The translations under genes and the position numbers were made by a program. From positions 1 to 17,022 of the forward strand of contig JAGBIR010000064.1 of assembly GCA_017934845.1 (NCBI GenBank): a DNA stretch of 17,022 nt. The letters are read 5' to 3'. Below are positions 15,896 to 17,022 of the stretch, piece after piece (position 1 is the first letter of the stretch; each line of letters opens with the position of its first letter). Source of the DNA: Alistipes sp. (lineage in GTDB: Bacteria > Bacteroidota > Bacteroidia > Bacteroidales > Rikenellaceae). Below the pieces are notes generated by a model that was not told the origin of the DNA, searched no databases, and saw only the letters and a list, made by a program, of their open reading frames with translations.

Positions 15896-15910
15896 ATTTG
15901 GTCATTTCAC
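15880..15910 (+). promoter_or_regulatory. Tandem LytTR-like boxes upstream of the small-transcript promoter
   Basis: GTCGTTTCAC (15880-15889) and GTCATTTCAC (15901-15910) are direct repeats, 9 of 10 identical, with a period of exactly 21 bp. This is close to the E. coli YpdB (a LytTR regulator) target, GGCATTTCAT repeated with an 11-bp gap. The second box ends 21 bp before the -33 element at 15932. Binding by the adjacent regulator is inferred. Confidence 0.6.
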
Positions 15911-15931
15911 CCGTTTTTAGACCAAAAAGTA

Positions 15932-15961
15932 TTGTTTTAAGGCGAGTTTTATTTATATTTG
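15932..15961 (+). promoter_or_regulatory. Promoter of the small structured transcript
   Basis: TTG (15932-15934), a 19-bp spacer and TATATTTG (15954-15961) fit the Bacteroidetes promoter. Transcription would start near 15968. Confidence 0.62.
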
Positions 15962-16166
15962 TAACAGAAAAATAGTCCTCTTTTAGAGAAAACCAAAATT
16001 AATGCGACAGAAGAACGGAGTATTTAGTTAAATTTTTGATTTTGACATTTATCTCGATAACAATACATTAGGTTGCTATCGAGCCATAATAAAGAGATAT
16101 TCAACAGCTCTCAATATAAGAAGTAGTTGAAGCAGAGGTAACAACAATAGAATCGCGCCAAAGGTA

Positions 16167-16334
16167 ATGGCTTTTGGGGCAGGCTCACCTCCAAAGGGTG
16201 CAATCCGGAGGGGGGGGGTAAGCGACCGAGGTGGTTACGACCGAGCAGATTTGAAGGTTGCGGCTTCAGCAAAGAAATGGGGTTCTAATCAGTCCTATCT
16301 TCCGCAGAATCCCATAATCCATTCAGGGCAGTAA
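16167..16334 (+). CDS. Possible 55-residue basic peptide inside the small transcript
   Basis: ATG 16167 opens a 55-codon frame closed by TAA at 16332-16334, just before the terminator. The product begins MAFGAGSPPKGAIRRGG, is glycine/serine-rich, carries about eight Lys/Arg against three Asp, and has no signal peptide or membrane segment. The upstream AAAGG is a weak ribosome site, close to the ATG. The G9 tract falls in codons 15-18, so a length change would shift the frame. I do not recognise the family. The same bases form several RNA stems, so it may equally be an accidental frame in a non-coding RNA. Confidence 0.2.
   Translation: MAFGAGSPPKGAIRRGGVSDRGGYDRADLKVAASAKKWGSNQSYLPQNPIIHSGQ
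16210..16218 (+). repeat. G9 homopolymer in the small transcript
   Basis: Nine consecutive G, the longest homopolymer of G or C in the window. Such tracts slip during replication and can switch expression; they are also prone to sequencing error. Confidence 0.8.
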
Positions 16335-16357
16335 TGGAAATTAGGTTGTTTTTCGGA

Positions 16358-16390
16358 GGGGTGCCAGTCGTCAGTTGGCACCCCGATTTT
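16358..16390 (+). terminator. Rho-independent terminator of the small transcript
   Basis: Arms 16358-16366 and 16376-16384 are a perfect 9-bp GC-rich stem (GGGGTGCCA with TGGCACCCC) with a 9-nt loop, followed by GATTTTG. The T-run is short, so read-through into the receptor gene is possible. Confidence 0.7.
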
Positions 16391-16400
16391 GTCGTTTCAC
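16370..16400 (+). promoter_or_regulatory. LytTR-like box upstream of the TonB-receptor promoter
   Basis: GTCGTTTCAC at 16391-16400 is identical to the first box at 15880. Exactly 21 bp upstream, 16370-16379 reads GTCAGTTGGC, which matches the consensus at 7 of 10 positions, though it lies in the terminator stem. The good box lies 43 bp (start to start) before the -7 element, against 53 bp at the small transcript: a difference of one helical turn. Confidence 0.5.
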
Positions 16401-16433
16401 CCGCACACGCGCGTAAAGCTGAAAATAAAATAG

Positions 16434-16441
16434 TATATTTG
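16434..16441 (+). promoter_or_regulatory. -7 box of the TonB-dependent receptor promoter
   Basis: TATATTTG, identical to the -7 of the small transcript, 54 bp upstream of ATG 16496. The -33 position lacks TTTG, which fits a promoter that needs an activator. Confidence 0.5.
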
Positions 16442-16495
16442 CGCGTTCAAAAAACAGAACATTGCAACATAAATAGGAAAATAAACTAAATAGAT

Positions 16496-17022
16496 ATGAA
16501 AAAATTATTTATCACAACGCTCCTGCTCTGCTTTAGCATGGCAGCTATGGCGCAGAGCGGAAAGGTTGTAATTACGGTAGTCGATGCCCAGAGCAAGCAG
16601 GGCGTGGCAGGTGCTATTGTCGATATAGCACCCGTCGATAAGCCCGAAAAGGCCAAGCAGTATATCTCGGCCTACGCAGGTAAGACTTCGCTCCCGACGA
16701 TGCAGTATGGCGAGTATGATGTTACGGTATCGTTCCTCGGCTACGAGACAAAGAACGAAAAGGTAGCAATCACAGCTGCCAACCGCGAGAAGATTACAAT
16801 CGAGATAAGCGAGGAGTCAACTCGCATCGAGACTGTCGTAATGGAGGTGCAGGCCATCCGCGCATCTACCAAGGGCGACACGGTGAGCTACAACGCCGGA
16901 GCCTTCAAGGTGGCAAACGATGCCGACGTCGAGGGTCTGTTGAAGAAGATGCCGGGTATTACGGTTTCGAACGGCTCGGTCGAAGCACAGGGTGAGACGG
17001 TAAAGAAGATTTTTGTCGATGG
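16496..17022 (+). CDS. TonB-dependent outer-membrane receptor, N-terminal part
   Basis: The frame runs off the right edge after 175 complete codons. It has a signal peptide ending near AAMAQ (residue 20), then a carboxypeptidase-regulatory-like beta-sandwich (about 21-105, with GKVVITVVDAQSKQGVAGA and a YDVTVSFLGYE strand) and the start of a plug domain: DTVSYNAGAFKV near residue 125, then LLKKMPGITV and a closing KKIFVDG. This pattern is typical of Bacteroidetes outer-membrane beta-barrel proteins of the TonB-receptor superfamily (PF14905-like). The substrate cannot be told from this part. It has its own -7 box and a LytTR-like box upstream, pointing to control by the adjacent two-component system. 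Confidence 0.87.
   Translation, partial: MKKLFITTLLLCFSMAAMAQSGKVVITVVDAQSKQGVAGAIVDIAPVDKPEKAKQYISAYAGKTSLPTMQYGEYDVTVSFLGYETKNEKVAITAANREKITIEISEESTRIETVVMEVQAIRASTKGDTVSYNAGAFKVANDADVEGLLKKMPGITVSNGSVEAQGETVKKIFVD

Larger units (their letters stand above)
15968..16390 (+). ncRNA. Candidate structured RNA / small transcript between regulator and receptor
   Basis: A self-contained unit with promoter at 15932-15961 and terminator at 16358-16390, about 420 nt. Stems visible: 16053-16059 with 16077-16083 (7 bp, perfect); a TGAAG/CTTCA stem near 16252-16268; 16277-16286 with 16306-16315 (10 bp, one G-U); CCATT 16319-16323 with AATGG 16333-16337. The strand carries a G9 tract at 16210-16218. It does not show the signatures of tmRNA, RNase P RNA or SRP RNA that I know. 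It may be a regulatory RNA, a structured leader of the receptor gene, or an mRNA for the 55-residue frame at 16167-16334. Coordinates of the 5' end are inferred. Confidence 0.45.

Noticed and set aside
16180..16240. Cobalamin riboswitch
   Set aside because: GGTGCAATCCGGAG and GTAAGCG recall parts of the B12 box, and a TonB receptor follows, but the GGGAA, CCCGC, CCACTG and the final GCCAGGAGACCTGCC-type box are absent, so resemblance is probably chance.
15968..16390. tmRNA, RNase P RNA or SRP RNA
   Set aside because: No tRNA-like ends or tag frame, no GAGGAAAGTCCGGGC-type core, and no SRP tetraloop domain are visible.

Overview
The window looks like a chromosomal segment of a gut-type member of the Bacteroidales (Bacteroidetes); Rikenellaceae/Alistipes is plausible but not proven. 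The evidence is a Mfa/Fim-type fimbrial locus with DUF3575 and DUF3868 partners, a SusC-like TonB-dependent receptor with a carboxypeptidase-regulatory-like N-terminus, a LytS/LytTR kinase-regulator pair, and repeated use of the Bacteroidetes promoter form (-33 TTTG or TTG, about 20 bp, -7 TAnnTTTG). No rRNA, tRNA, transposase, CRISPR array or phage gene is visible.

Left part (1-7541, all on the minus strand). This is a fimbrial biogenesis locus read right to left: an AraC-family regulator (6693-7541), a promoter and about 170-nt leader, a DUF3575 outer-membrane-like protein, a DUF3868/OmpA-like/TPR periplasmic protein, a major fimbrillin of the Mfa1/FimA type, a FimB/Mfa2-type anchor lipoprotein, and a third fimbrillin-like lipoprotein that runs off the left edge. 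A perfect 14-bp hairpin follows the major fimbrillin gene and may set the shaft-to-anchor ratio.

Middle part (7542-13636) is mostly housekeeping: an AT-rich intergenic region with the AraC promoter and the mazG terminator; mazG (minus), divergent from a secreted GH20 beta-N-acetylhexosaminidase (plus); a short FNT-family channel and a DUF5106/thioredoxin-like periplasmic protein (both minus); and a gamma-class carbonic anhydrase-like protein (plus) behind a long GC-rich leader with repeats.

Right part (13752-17022, plus strand) is the most unusual. A LytS-type histidine kinase and a LytTR response regulator sit 2 nt apart. The kinase's extracytoplasmic domain resembles the RNA-binding OB-fold (cold-shock-like) domain of transcription terminator Rho, and its ATP-binding N-box has Gly where Glu is usual. 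Directly downstream are two GTC(A/G)TTTCAC boxes exactly 21 bp apart, the geometry LytTR regulators use, then a promoter, a roughly 420-nt structured transcript that may encode a 55-residue peptide interrupted by a G9 tract, and a terminator. A third copy of the same box lies just upstream of the promoter of a TonB-dependent receptor that runs off the right edge. My inference is that kinase, regulator, small transcript and receptor form one regulatory circuit.
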